Shown here: piece after piece, positions 37,394 to 46,086 of the stretch
Numbering within the stretch: the stretch's first letter is position 1
Layout of the letters: the number at the start of each line of letters is the position of its first letter
Assembly: GCA_903884655.1 (NCBI GenBank)
Contig: CAISFO010000009.1
Coordinates: 1 to 64,000, forward strand
Origin: an uncultured Holophagaceae bacterium
GTDB lineage: Bacteria; Acidobacteriota; Holophagae; Holophagales; Holophagaceae
DNA length: 64,000 bases
Reading direction: 5' to 3'
Made by a program: the position numbers and the translations under genes
Notes under the pieces: generated by a model
Databases searched by the model: none
What the model was told of the DNA's origin: nothing
The model's input: only the letters and a program-made list of their open reading frames with translations

Positions 37394-39325
37394 ATGAAGC
37401 AGTCCCCCTTCGAGATGTTCCTGGACCGGCTCGACCCGACCTGGCGGGAGCACCAGCTTGCCTTTTTCAAGATCATGGCCGCCGCGGGACCGGATGCGGT
37501 CGAGGATCTGGCCGAACGCGTCCTGCGCATCTCCTGTCCAGTGGGTCTGAAACAGCTCGCCCTGGAGTTCAGCTTCTATCATCCCTGGCCCGAGTGGAGC
37601 CCGATCATCGACCGGGTTCTCAAACATGAAAAGAGCCTGGAGCTCTTCGAGACCGGGGCCCGCGCCCTGGGCCGGATCCGGACCCCGGAGGCCCTGGACT
37701 CCCTGCGCAACCTGTCACTGAGCCGGGCCACTCCTGGTTTTCGCGAGATCGTGGACCAGGTCCTCCGTGAATCCGATCCCGCCGAGGCCTTCCAGCACCA
37801 CTTCTCCCGCCTACTCAAGGGCAGCGCCCATCCCGGGGATGCCAATGAAGGCGCCCATGAGCTGGCCAAGCTCATCGGCCCCGAGAACCTCGAACCACTC
37901 AAGTCCGGTGTGAGCCACCCGGATCCCCTGGTCTTCCGCCATGCACTCCGCCTCATCTGCCTGATCCAGTCCAGCGAGGCGGCGACCTTCCTGCTGGAGT
38001 ACATGAAAGACATTCAGCAGGACGCCATGGAGGACCATGAGGCCCGGGCCATGCTCACCAGCTTTCGAGTCCTGCCGCGCCCCGAGGTGCAGGAGAAGGC
38101 CGTGCAGACGCTTTCCCTCCGCTGGAAGGAAAGGCAGCCGGACGCTGTGGCGGACCTGGTCTCCGGAGAGGGGGAGCGGCTGCAGGCGGCCTGTGCCGCG
38201 CTCCGGAAGGATGGTACCGGGATCCTCGACAGCCTGCTCGTGGACACCCTCATGGCCGCCATGGACGACAAACCGGCTCATCTCGCCAAGTTCCTCACCC
38301 TGGCGGGTGAGGCCGCCCATCAACGCACCCGGCGCCTCGATTTCGCCCTCCAGACCGCAGCCCAGGGCCTGGCCGATCTGGCGGCTTCTGGGAAGATCCA
38401 GGCGGACCGGATCCTCCCGGTCCTTGCGGAGCCCCTGCGCCAGGGCACCGGCAATGCGGGGGTCGCCGCTGCCCTCGCCCAGTTGGTCTCCCCCGAGCAC
38501 CAGGATCTGGTGGATCTCCTGATGCACCATCCGGAAGGGGCCCTGCGCGGCGCTGCCATGGAAACCCTCGGCAAGCGCCAGGATCCGGCCTTCCATCCTG
38601 CCCTGTTCAAGCTGCGCCGCGATGCCATCACCGATATCTCCGAGCGGAGTCTCTGGCACCTGGGTCAGCTGCCGGATCCCGCAGGGACAGCCAGGATGAT
38701 GCTTGACCACGCGGACCCCGGGGAGGTCCTGGTGGGGCTGCGCTTCATTGCCATGCACAAGCTGGAGGAGCTGGTACCGGATCTCCTGGGGCTGGTGGAA
38801 AAGGAACAGCGGGAGGCACTCCAGCTGGCCATCTTCAAAACCCTCGGGCAGGTGGGATCAGCAAAGGCTGTGGATCCGCTGCTGGGCTTCCTGCAGATCG
38901 CCATGGCGCCGCAGATCCAGGTGGCCATCGCCGAGGCCCTCCGCGAACTCGGGAATGCCAGCGGGGCCATCGCCCTGTGCGGGAAGGCCAGCGAGCTCAA
39001 AAGCCCCGAGCTCTGCACCGTGGCCCTGGAGGCCCTCGCCAAGGCCCACAACACGCCAGAGAAGCCCCTGCCCGCCGTGGAATCCGCCCTGCTGGTCACC
39101 ATGACCCGCGGCGGCTGGTCCGCCCGGAACCCCTGGCCTCTCCGTCCCCGCATCATCGATGCCCTGGTGGAAGTCTACGTTCCCGGACGGAGCTTCTGGA
39201 TGGAAGTGTCGAACCTCGTCCACTCCACCCTGAGCGAAAAGCGTCCCAACAATGCCGTCTCCACGGAAGATGTGGCCCGGATGCAGGCCGGTGCCAGGGT
39301 CCTCGCCCAGAAGGCCCAGGGTTGA
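37394..39325 (+). CDS. HEAT-repeat protein
   Basis: 643 residues made of repeated paired helices with HEAT-like periodicity (for example VLVGLRFIAMHKLEELVPDLL and QVAIAEALRELGNASG). No catalytic motif, signal peptide or membrane segment, so a cytoplasmic scaffold. ATG 37394 was preferred to 37373 because GGGAGG precedes it. It follows a PilZ gene and ends 41 bases before ilvA. The binding partner is unknown. Confidence 0.72.
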   Translation: MKQSPFEMFLDRLDPTWREHQLAFFKIMAAAGPDAVEDLAERVLRISCPVGLKQLALEFSFYHPWPEWSPIIDRVLKHEKSLELFETGARALGRIRTPEALDSLRNLSLSRATPGFREIVDQVLRESDPAEAFQHHFSRLLKGSAHPGDANEGAHELAKLIGPENLEPLKSGVSHPDPLVFRHALRLICLIQSSEAATFLLEYMKDIQQDAMEDHEARAMLTSFRVLPRPEVQEKAVQTLSLRWKERQPDAVADLVSGEGERLQAACAALRKDGTGILDSLLVDTLMAAMDDKPAHLAKFLTLAGEAAHQRTRRLDFALQTAAQGLADLAASGKIQADRILPVLAEPLRQGTGNAGVAAALAQLVSPEHQDLVDLLMHHPEGALRGAAMETLGKRQDPAFHPALFKLRRDAITDISERSLWHLGQLPDPAGTARMMLDHADPGEVLVGLRFIAMHKLEELVPDLLGLVEKEQREALQLAIFKTLGQVGSAKAVDPLLGFLQIAMAPQIQVAIAEALRELGNASGAIALCGKASELKSPELCTVALEALAKAHNTPEKPLPAVESALLVTMTRGGWSARNPWPLRPRIIDALVEVYVPGRSFWMEVSNLVHSTLSEKRPNNAVSTEDVARMQAGARVLAQKAQG

Positions 39326-39366
39326 CCCGGGCCCATTCAAGGGTTCTTCTTTAGCAGGAGAAACCC

Positions 39367-40908
39367 TTGAGCCCAGCCACCCCTTTTCCCCCTTCCCGGG
39401 ACCTGCTGGAACGCGTCCTCACAGCCCTGGTCTATGACGTGGCGATCGAATCTCCCCTGGAGGCGGCGCGCCAGCTGGCGGAGCGTCTGGGCGAACAGGT
39501 CTGGTTCAAGCGGGAGGACCTGCAGCCGGTCTTCTCCTTCAAGCTCCGGGGTGCCTACAACAAGATCGCCCACCTGGATGAAGGTTCCCGCAGCCGCGGC
39601 GTTATCGCCGCTTCGGCCGGCAACCACGCCCAGGGAGTGGCCCTGGCGGCCCGGCGCCTGGGCTGCCGGGCCACCATCGTCATGCCCATCACCACCCCCC
39701 ACATCAAGGTGGAGGCCGTGCGGGCCCTGGGGGCCGAAGTGGTGCTGCAGGGCGACAGCTTCGAGGGCGCCTTCACCCACTCCCAGGCCCTCCAGGTCGA
39801 GAACGGCGCGACCTACATCCATCCCTACGATGATCTCGATGTCATCGCGGGCCAGGGCACCATCGGCATGGAGCTGTTGCGCCAGCTGCCCAGGGGCATG
39901 GAGGCGGTCTTCGTACCCGTGGGCGGTGGGGGTCTCATCGCCGGCATTGCCGCCTACCTGAAGCGCCTGCAGCCTGGCATCCGCATCATCGGAGTGGAGC
40001 CCCTGGACGCCGACGCCCTCTACCGCTCTCTGGCGGCCGGGTACCGAGTGAAGCTGGACCACGTGGGCCTCTTTGCCGATGGCGTGGCCGTGAGCCAGGT
40101 GGGTGAGCACACCTTCCCCCTCTGCCAGGCCTATGTGGACGAGGTGGTGCGGGTGGGCACGGACGAGATCTGCGCCGCGATCAAGGATGTGTTCCAGGAG
40201 AACCGCTCCATTCTCGAGCCCGCCGGAGCCCTGGCCGTGGCGGGGCTCAAGGCCTGGACCGAACAACACCGGGACCGCCCCGATCGTGGCGGCCTCGTGG
40301 CCATCCTTTCCGGCGCCAACACCAATTTCGACCGGTTGCGCTTCGTGGCCGAGCGGGCGGAGCTGGGCGAGCAGCGGGAGGCCATCCTCGCCGTCACCAT
40401 CCCCGAGCGGCCCGGCAGCTTCCGGGCATTCTGCGAGCGCATCGGCCGGAGGTCCATCACCGAGTTCAACTACCGCTATGCGGACCCCAGCCGCGCCCAC
40501 ATCTTCGTGGGGGTGCAGGTCGCGGACCGGGCCGAGACCCACCAGCTCCTGACGGACCTGCGGGCCGACGGCCTGGAAGCCCAGGACCTCAGCGACAATG
40601 AGCTGGCCAAGCTGCACATCCGGCACCTGGTGGGCGGACGCGCACCCTCCGTCACGGATGAGCGGGTGCTGCGCTTCGAGTTCCCCGAGCGGCCCGGCGC
40701 CCTGCTGCGCTTCCTGGACCACATGAACGCCGGCTGGAACATCTCCCTCTTCCACTACCGCAACCACGGCGCTGACTACGGCCGGGTGCTCGCAGGCATC
40801 CAGGTGCCACCGGAGGATCACGCCGAGTTCCAGGCCTTCCTCGATCACCTGGGCTACGCCTGGGTGGACGAGGGCACCAACCCGGCCTACCGGCTGTTCC
40901 TGGCCTGA
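39367..40908 (+). CDS. ilvA: Threonine dehydratase, biosynthetic type
   Basis: Deaminates threonine to 2-oxobutyrate for isoleucine synthesis. 513 residues starting at a TTG with AGGAG six bases upstream. The PLP lysine is Lys59 in SFKLRGA, and the phosphate-binding VGGGGLIAG follows. The C-terminal third holds two ACT-like regulatory units, each starting with a PERPG motif (near 342 and 438), typical of isoleucine-inhibited enzymes. With tdh and kbl it is the second route of threonine breakdown in this window. Confidence 0.94.
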   Translation: MSPATPFPPSRDLLERVLTALVYDVAIESPLEAARQLAERLGEQVWFKREDLQPVFSFKLRGAYNKIAHLDEGSRSRGVIAASAGNHAQGVALAARRLGCRATIVMPITTPHIKVEAVRALGAEVVLQGDSFEGAFTHSQALQVENGATYIHPYDDLDVIAGQGTIGMELLRQLPRGMEAVFVPVGGGGLIAGIAAYLKRLQPGIRIIGVEPLDADALYRSLAAGYRVKLDHVGLFADGVAVSQVGEHTFPLCQAYVDEVVRVGTDEICAAIKDVFQENRSILEPAGALAVAGLKAWTEQHRDRPDRGGLVAILSGANTNFDRLRFVAERAELGEQREAILAVTIPERPGSFRAFCERIGRRSITEFNYRYADPSRAHIFVGVQVADRAETHQLLTDLRADGLEAQDLSDNELAKLHIRHLVGGRAPSVTDERVLRFEFPERPGALLRFLDHMNAGWNISLFHYRNHGADYGRVLAGIQVPPEDHAEFQAFLDHLGYAWVDEGTNPAYRLFLA

Positions 40909-40935
40909 ACCCAACTTGATTCCGTGGAGCGCGGC

Positions 40936-42084
40936 ATGAGCGAGAGATTAAGTGGCCCGGAACTGGTGGCATTGGTGCAGCGGGTGTTCCAGCCCCAGCC
41001 GGGCGAGTCTGCCCTGGCCATCCTGGTGGACCTGCCGGATGCCAAGGTGCCCGATGACGCCGACTGGGCCGCCCGCCGCGCCATCGCCATGGAATGGGTG
41101 CAGGAACTTTCCGCGCACCGCGCCGAGCTGGGGCTGGCCGGCCACCTGGTCGTCTACCCCAACGTCCACACCAACAACGGCGATCTGCCGGACCGGGCCT
41201 GGCTGCTCAGCCCCGGCCCCCTGCCCTCCGTGGCGGCACTGGATCCTGCGGCTGCCATCCCCTTCGCCGAGATCTACGAGACGCACCCCATCCTCATCGC
41301 CATCACCAGGTTCTCCGCCACGGCGCCCCTGAAGCTGGCCGCGAAACGGTATCCCATTCGCGCCGCCACCATGCCGGGCTTCCGGGCGGACATGATCCCT
41401 GCCCTGCGCCTGGACTACGCCGAGGTGAACCGCCGGGTGAACCTCCTGAAGGACCTGCTGGACCGGGCCGAAGGCGCCGATTTTCGCTTCGACACCCCGT
41501 CCGGCCCCTGTGAGCTGCACATAGACCTCCGCCATCGCACGGGCCATGCCTCCGGCGGCCTGCTGCCCACGCCTGGCGTGGCGGGCAACCTGCCTTCGGG
41601 CGAGGCGTACATCGTGCCCTACGAAGGCGAGTTCCTCGGTGATCCCAGCCGGACTCACGGCGTGATGCCGGTGCAGTTCGGGACCGAGATCGTGCGCTAC
41701 CGCATCGTCGCGAACAAGGCCCTGGAGGTGCTCAGCGAAGGCCCGAAATCCCGCGAGGAGGCGGCCCTGCTGGCCAGGGAACCGGCCTATGGGAACCTCG
41801 CCGAACTGGGCCTGGGCGTGCTGGCAGCGTTCGGCGTCAAGCCCATCGGCGAGATCCTCCTGGACGAGAAGCTGGGCCTGCACCTCGCCTTCGGCCGCAG
41901 CGACCACTTCGGCGGCCAGGTGGGTCCCGCCCAGTTCTCCAGCCCCGAGGCCGTCATCCACATCGACCGGGTCTACGTCCCCGAGACGCAGCCGGATGTG
42001 AAGGTCCTGGCCGTGGATCTGGCGCTGGCCGATGGCAGCACGGTGGGCCTCATGCGGAACGGGGAATACCAACTAGCCTTCTGA
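40936..42084 (+). CDS. M29-like aminopeptidase family protein
   Basis: 382 residues. The C-terminal half matches the metal-site architecture of M29 (thermophilic) aminopeptidases: VAGNLPSGEAYIVPYEG, then GLHLAFGRSDHFGG, then AVIHIDRVYVPE. The N-terminal half is more divergent. ATG 40936 with GGAG six bases upstream was chosen over a GTG at 40924. Peptidase activity is likely but was judged from motifs only. It follows ilvA by 27 bases in the same direction. Confidence 0.65.
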   Translation: MSERLSGPELVALVQRVFQPQPGESALAILVDLPDAKVPDDADWAARRAIAMEWVQELSAHRAELGLAGHLVVYPNVHTNNGDLPDRAWLLSPGPLPSVAALDPAAAIPFAEIYETHPILIAITRFSATAPLKLAAKRYPIRAATMPGFRADMIPALRLDYAEVNRRVNLLKDLLDRAEGADFRFDTPSGPCELHIDLRHRTGHASGGLLPTPGVAGNLPSGEAYIVPYEGEFLGDPSRTHGVMPVQFGTEIVRYRIVANKALEVLSEGPKSREEAALLAREPAYGNLAELGLGVLAAFGVKPIGEILLDEKLGLHLAFGRSDHFGGQVGPAQFSSPEAVIHIDRVYVPETQPDVKVLAVDLALADGSTVGLMRNGEYQLAF

Positions 42085-42103
42085 GCTCGTGCGGATTGCC
42101 CCG

Positions 42104-42811
42104 TCAGAACAGCCGCCCGACCAACGCCGCCAGGGCGGTCTCGGTGCGGAGGATGCGGGGCCCCAGGTCCAGGGGCTTCAGGCCCGCCCGCAGCAGGCTC
42201 TGCACCTCCGCCTCGATCCAGCCGCCCTCGGGACCGATGGCCAGGGTGATGGGTGGCACCAGCACCTTGGGCGCGGCCTCGCCGGTGCCCGGATGGGCCA
42301 GCAGGCCGGTCCCGCCCTGGAGCAGGTCCGGCAGTTCATCTTCCACAAAGGGACGAAACAGCCTCGCCAGCCGCAGGTCCGGCAGCACGGTGTCCCTGGC
42401 CTGCTCCAGGCCCAGGATCATCTGCTCGCGCAGGTTCTCGGGCTGCATCCGGGGGCTGGACCAGTAGGCCTTTTCCACCTTCCACGCGTTCAGCAGCACG
42501 ATGCGTGCGGCGCCGAGACTGGCAGCGGCGGCCAGCACGCGGTTCAGCACCTTGGGCCGGGGCACGGCGATCACCAGCGTGAGGGGCAGTTTGGGCGGGG
42601 GTGCCTGGTCCAGGGTGAGGGCCAGATCGAGGCGTTCTTCATCCAGGCGGAGCACCCTGCCCCGTCCCATCGGTCCGCCCAGGAGCCCCACGGCCAGGTC
42701 GTCGCCAACCCCGGCCCCGTGGATCTCGCGCACGTGGGCGAGCCGGCGGCCGGAGAGCCGGGCAAGGTCCGGCGCCACCAGGTCCTCCGGAAAGAGCAGC
42801 ACCAGGTTCAC
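42104..42811 (-). CDS. rsmE: 16S rRNA m3U1498 methyltransferase
   Basis: A SPOUT-fold enzyme that methylates U1498 of 16S rRNA. 235 residues from GTG 42811, five bases after the stop of the TfoX-like gene. The knot motifs LAIGPEGGW and LGPRILRTETA near the C-terminus are diagnostic. The N-terminal PUA-like domain is short but present. It is cotranscribed with the TfoX-like gene. Confidence 0.9.
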   Translation of the reverse strand: MNLVLLFPEDLVAPDLARLSGRRLAHVREIHGAGVGDDLAVGLLGGPMGRGRVLRLDEERLDLALTLDQAPPPKLPLTLVIAVPRPKVLNRVLAAAASLGAARIVLLNAWKVEKAYWSSPRMQPENLREQMILGLEQARDTVLPDLRLARLFRPFVEDELPDLLQGGTGLLAHPGTGEAAPKVLVPPITLAIGPEGGWIEAEVQSLLRAGLKPLDLGPRILRTETALAALVGRLF

Positions 42812-42816
42812 GGCGC

Positions 42817-43200
42817 CTACTTCCGGGTCGCCCTGGTCCGCCCGGAAGGCTTGGGTTTCGCCTTCGCCTTGGGCTTGGCGGCCCGGGCGGCCACAGCCAC
42901 GGCCTTGGCCATCCACACCGCGAGCTGGTCCAGATCCTCCAGGACGTCCTCCGGCAGCTGGTAGTACTGCATGGGCTTTTCCGGATCTCCGAAAGGCAGG
43001 AAGGGACCCATGCCTGCGGCTGCGAAATCAGGGCGGTTGCCGTCATCCACCTTGAAGTAGAGGGTGTCCTCGGCCACCAGGGCGAAGGCCCGGCCCTCGG
43101 CGAAAAAGCAGAGACCGCCGAACATGGGCCGGGAGGTCACCGGGCGGATCTGCCCCATCTGCTCGAGGAGGTATGTGCGGTAACTCACAGAGACGGCCAT
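42817..43200 (-). CDS. TfoX/Sxy N-terminal-domain protein with basic tail
   Basis: 127 residues. Residues 1-100 match the TfoX N-terminal domain (RPMFGGLCFFAEGRAFALV and TLYFKVDD), followed by a Lys/Pro/Arg tail (KPKAKAKPKPSGRTR). The C-terminal half of true Sxy/TfoX competence regulators is missing. The tail could contact nucleic acid. It sits directly upstream of rsmE and is divergent from ptb. Confidence 0.8.
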   Translation of the reverse strand: MAVSVSYRTYLLEQMGQIRPVTSRPMFGGLCFFAEGRAFALVAEDTLYFKVDDGNRPDFAAAGMGPFLPFGDPEKPMQYYQLPEDVLEDLDQLAVWMAKAVAVAARAAKPKAKAKPKPSGRTRATRK

Positions 43201-43257
43201 GGCGACAATGCTACCCTCCTGTCGCCGGGGGTCCGGCTCCCTTTTCCAGGTTCAGCC

Positions 43258-44160
43258 ATGCGAATCCGCACCCTTGACGACCTGCTGCTTGCCGTGAAGA
43301 ACAGGCCCCGCAAGCGACTGGTGGTGGCCTGGGCCAACGACGCCCACACGCTGGAAGCGGTGAACGCCGCCGTGGAAGCTGGGCTGGTGGAGGCCATCCT
43401 GGTGGGCGACGAGCCGCTGATGGCCCAGGTCTGCCGGGACCACGGCTTCCCGCTGAATCGGTTCCGCCTGGTTTCCGCCGCCACGGACACCGAGGCTGCC
43501 GCCCAGGCCGTGGCCATGGTCCGGTCCGGCGAGGCCGACCTGCTGATGAAGGGTCTGGTGGCCACGGACAAGTACATGCGGGCCATCCTCAACAAGGACC
43601 TGGGCCTGCTGGCACCCGGCGCCCTCCTGAGCCATGTGGCCGTGATGGAGCACCCGGGCCTTTCCCGGCTCCTCATCCTGGGGGATGTGGCCGTGATCCC
43701 AGAACCCACCCTGAAGGAGAAGGCCACCATCCTCGGCTACCTGGTGAAGACTGCCCACGCCCTGGGCATCGAACAGCCAAAAGTGGCCGCCTTGTCGGCC
43801 TCGGAGCAGGTGCAGCCGAAGCTGAGATCCAGCCTGGAGGCCGACCTGCTGGCCAAGATGGCCGAGCGCGGTGAGATCACCGGCGCCCTGGTGGGCGGCC
43901 CCATGGCGCTGGATGGCGCCATCGATCTGGAATCGGCCCGCATCAAGGGGATGACCGGTCCGGTGGCCGGGGACGCCGACTGCCTGCTCTTCCCGAACAT
44001 CGAAGCGGGCAACGTCTTCTACAAGGCTGGCACCAAGCTCGGTGGGGCCGAGGTCGCCGCCGTCGTCGCTGGCGCCCAAGTCCCCTGCGTCCTCAGCAGC
44101 CGTGGCGACAGCGCCAGGACGAAGCTCTGCTCCATCGCCTTGGCCGCGCTGCTTGCTTAG
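43258..44160 (+). CDS. ptb: Phosphate butyryltransferase-type acyltransferase
   Basis: 300 residues, typical of Ptb and shorter than Pta. Family motifs include LMKGLVATDKYMRAIL, the central LEADLLAKMAERGEITGALVG region, and FPNIEAGNVFYK near the C-terminus. It converts acyl-CoA and phosphate to acyl phosphate and CoA. No kinase gene is next to it, but a fused Ptb/Buk-type enzyme is encoded at 59641-61851. Its stop overlaps by 4 bases the stop of the convergent DASS transporter gene. Confidence 0.87.
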   Translation: MRIRTLDDLLLAVKNRPRKRLVVAWANDAHTLEAVNAAVEAGLVEAILVGDEPLMAQVCRDHGFPLNRFRLVSAATDTEAAAQAVAMVRSGEADLLMKGLVATDKYMRAILNKDLGLLAPGALLSHVAVMEHPGLSRLLILGDVAVIPEPTLKEKATILGYLVKTAHALGIEQPKVAALSASEQVQPKLRSSLEADLLAKMAERGEITGALVGGPMALDGAIDLESARIKGMTGPVAGDADCLLFPNIEAGNVFYKAGTKLGGAEVAAVVAGAQVPCVLSSRGDSARTKLCSIALAALLA

Positions 44161-45602
44161 CGGAACATCACCCAGGGCACGGTGATGAGGAAGAAGGCCG
44201 TCATGTACACCAGCCCGAAAATGGTCCCCATCTTCCAGTAGATCGGCCCCGGCAGGAACCCCGAGCCGAAGTAAACGGGGCTGGGTCCTGTGCCATAGGG
44301 CGTGATCACACCCATGATGCCGAGCTGGAGGCAGAGCAGGAGGGCCATCCGGTCCACGGGCATGCCCGGGATGGCGGCCCCCACGGCCAGCAGGACGGGC
44401 AGCACGGCGGTGACATGGGCGGTGACACTCGCGAACAGGTAGTGCAGCAGGAAGTTCACCATCAGCAGGATCACCAGAGCCTTCATCACTGTGAATCCAC
44501 CCAGGTGGGCGCCGACCGTGGTCGCGAACCAGGGGATGAACCCGACCCGGGAGAGGCCGTCGGCCAGCGCCACCAGCGTGGCGAACCAGGCGTAGGTGTT
44601 CCAGGCGTCCTTGTTCTGCATCATGTCGGCCCAGGTGATCACCTTCGTCACCAGCATCATCCCGATCACCACCAGGGCCACAGTGGTGGCATTGATGAAG
44701 GAATCGCCGAAGATCCAGAGCCCCAGCGCACCGGCCACGTAGACCAGCAGGAGGATCTCCTTCATCGTGAGCTTGCCCATCTTGGCCAGTTCGACCGCCG
44801 CCCACTGGGGAACTTCGCTGCCGCCCTTGACGCTGGGCTTCTCGATCCAGTACGACAGCACCGGCACGATGGCCAGCAGCAGGAGGCAGGCCGGAAGGGC
44901 CGCGAACAGCCACTTCAGCCACTGGAGATCCACGTGGACGGTCTTGCGGACCAGTTCCACCGCGAGCACGTTGGGTGCAAGGGCCGTCATGAACAATGAG
45001 CTGGTCACGCAAGTCGTGGCGATGGCCACCCACATCAGGTAGGTGCCGATGCGGTGCATGGATGGATCGTTGGGCTTCGAGTCGTACAGGGGCGGCAGGT
45101 GGCTGATGACGGGGAAGATGGTGCCGCCGCTGCGGGCCGTATTCGACGGCGTGAACGGGGCCAGCAGCAGGTCAGCGCCCAGCACGGCATAGCCCAGGTA
45201 GAGGGTGCTGCTGCCCATGAGCTTCACCAGGGCCAGCGCGATGCGCCGGCCCAGCCCGGTCTTCTCGTAGGCCAGGGCGAACATGAAGGCCCCGAAGATG
45301 AGCCAGACGGTGGCGTTGGAAAACCCCGACAGCGCCCAGGTGAGGGCCGCGGTGGGGGCGTTGAAGCCGGGCTTGGCCAGCTGCTCCGGGCTGAACAGCA
45401 CGAAGCGCGCCAGCAGGACCGCCACGGTGAGTCCGATCAGGCCCACGGCGCCGCCAGGCAGCGGTTCCAGCACCAGGGCCGTGATCACGGCCGCGAACAG
45501 CGCGAAATAGCGCCAGGCGTGAGGAGCCAGTCCGGCTGGGGCTGGCAGCAGCGCGATGCCTATGCCGACCAGCAGTGGGAGCAGGGCATTCCAAACTTTC
45601 AT
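44157..45602 (-). CDS. DASS-family dicarboxylate carrier (CitT/TtdT/DiT1 type)
   Basis: 481 residues with about a dozen transmembrane helices. The conserved sodium/substrate signatures are TPSNTARSGGTIFPV in the first half and ITPYGTGPSP in the second, as in bacterial succinate antiporters and plant 2-oxoglutarate/malate carriers. ATG 45602 is preceded by GGAGAC. It is divergent from the aspartase gene and shares its AT-rich regulatory region. Import of fumarate or exchange with succinate is a reasonable inference from context. Confidence 0.87.
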   Translation of the reverse strand: MKVWNALLPLLVGIGIALLPAPAGLAPHAWRYFALFAAVITALVLEPLPGGAVGLIGLTVAVLLARFVLFSPEQLAKPGFNAPTAALTWALSGFSNATVWLIFGAFMFALAYEKTGLGRRIALALVKLMGSSTLYLGYAVLGADLLLAPFTPSNTARSGGTIFPVISHLPPLYDSKPNDPSMHRIGTYLMWVAIATTCVTSSLFMTALAPNVLAVELVRKTVHVDLQWLKWLFAALPACLLLLAIVPVLSYWIEKPSVKGGSEVPQWAAVELAKMGKLTMKEILLLVYVAGALGLWIFGDSFINATTVALVVIGMMLVTKVITWADMMQNKDAWNTYAWFATLVALADGLSRVGFIPWFATTVGAHLGGFTVMKALVILLMVNFLLHYLFASVTAHVTAVLPVLLAVGAAIPGMPVDRMALLLCLQLGIMGVITPYGTGPSPVYFGSGFLPGPIYWKMGTIFGLVYMTAFFLITVPWVMFR

Positions 45603-45712
45603 ACATGTCTCCACGAATATTGCGTAAACCACACGGTCGTCATCATTGAGCAACATATTTAGTTAAATTTTTGAAAAAATCCTTAAAAAAAGCAAAACAG
45701 GATCGATTTTTA

Positions 45713-45724
45713 AACCCTTATAAC
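45713..45724 (+). promoter_or_regulatory. Upstream box 1 of aspA
   Basis: AACCCTTATAAC, matching box 1 of ansB (AACCCCTATAAC, 57140-57151) at 11 of 12 positions. It lies exactly 100 bp before box 2, as at ansB. Probably a binding site for the local NtrC-type regulator (49457-50890); that link is inference. Confidence 0.65.
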
Positions 45725-45812
45725 CTTACATCCGCGATTTTCGAATATTATAATTTATAAATATTGATTTTAATAATATTACTACTCTTGAACCATCGGG
45801 AATCGTCGGAAG

Positions 45813-45824
45813 GTTATACCCCTT
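45813..45824 (+). promoter_or_regulatory. Upstream box 2 of aspA
   Basis: GTTATACCCCTT, identical in all 12 bases to the box at 57240-57251 upstream of ansB. The first base of the box is 106 bp before the first base of the -24 element at both loci. Its GTTATA half is inverted relative to the TATAAC of box 1. Confidence 0.7.
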
Positions 45825-45918
45825 CGTGTGTCCTCCAGCAGGGGCATGAGGGGTACCTGGATCCGCCATGGTCCTTATTTTCAATATTTCTGATTTCACA
45901 CAGGTCTTATTTTTCTGC

Positions 45919-45934
45919 TGGTACCAGCCTTGCT
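45919..45934 (+). promoter_or_regulatory. Sigma-54 promoter of aspA
   Basis: TGGTAC, five bases, TTGCT: the -24/-12 pattern of RpoN promoters with one change from TGGCAC. The GG and GC dinucleotides have the required 10-base spacing. The start codon is 153 bases downstream. Confidence 0.7.
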
Positions 45935-46086
45935 GACCCTAGCCGTCCCCTCTGAAGTCAGGTCAGGAACGGAATCGGCAGGTTCGGAGTCCAGAGTCCA
46001 GGTCACCGCACCTTGCCAACTGCAACTGGCCAGGCCAGGAACGGGTCCAGACCCACCGTCCAAGCATCCATCTAGGAGAAACAACC

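Larger units (their letters stand above)
45603..46086. promoter_or_regulatory. Divergent regulatory region between the DASS carrier and aspartase genes
   Basis: 484 bases without a gene. Positions ~45655-45785 are strikingly AT-rich compared with the rest of the window. It contains two regulator boxes (45713-45724 and 45813-45824) and a -24/-12 promoter (45919-45934) reading toward aspA. The DASS promoter on the other strand must lie in the AT-rich part, but I could not fix its boxes. A long transcribed leader of about 150 bases precedes the aspA start. Confidence 0.75.

Noticed and set aside
45603..45720. A second sigma-54 promoter reading toward the DASS carrier
   Set aside because: A TTGCT is present on the minus strand, but the required GG is absent at the -24 position.
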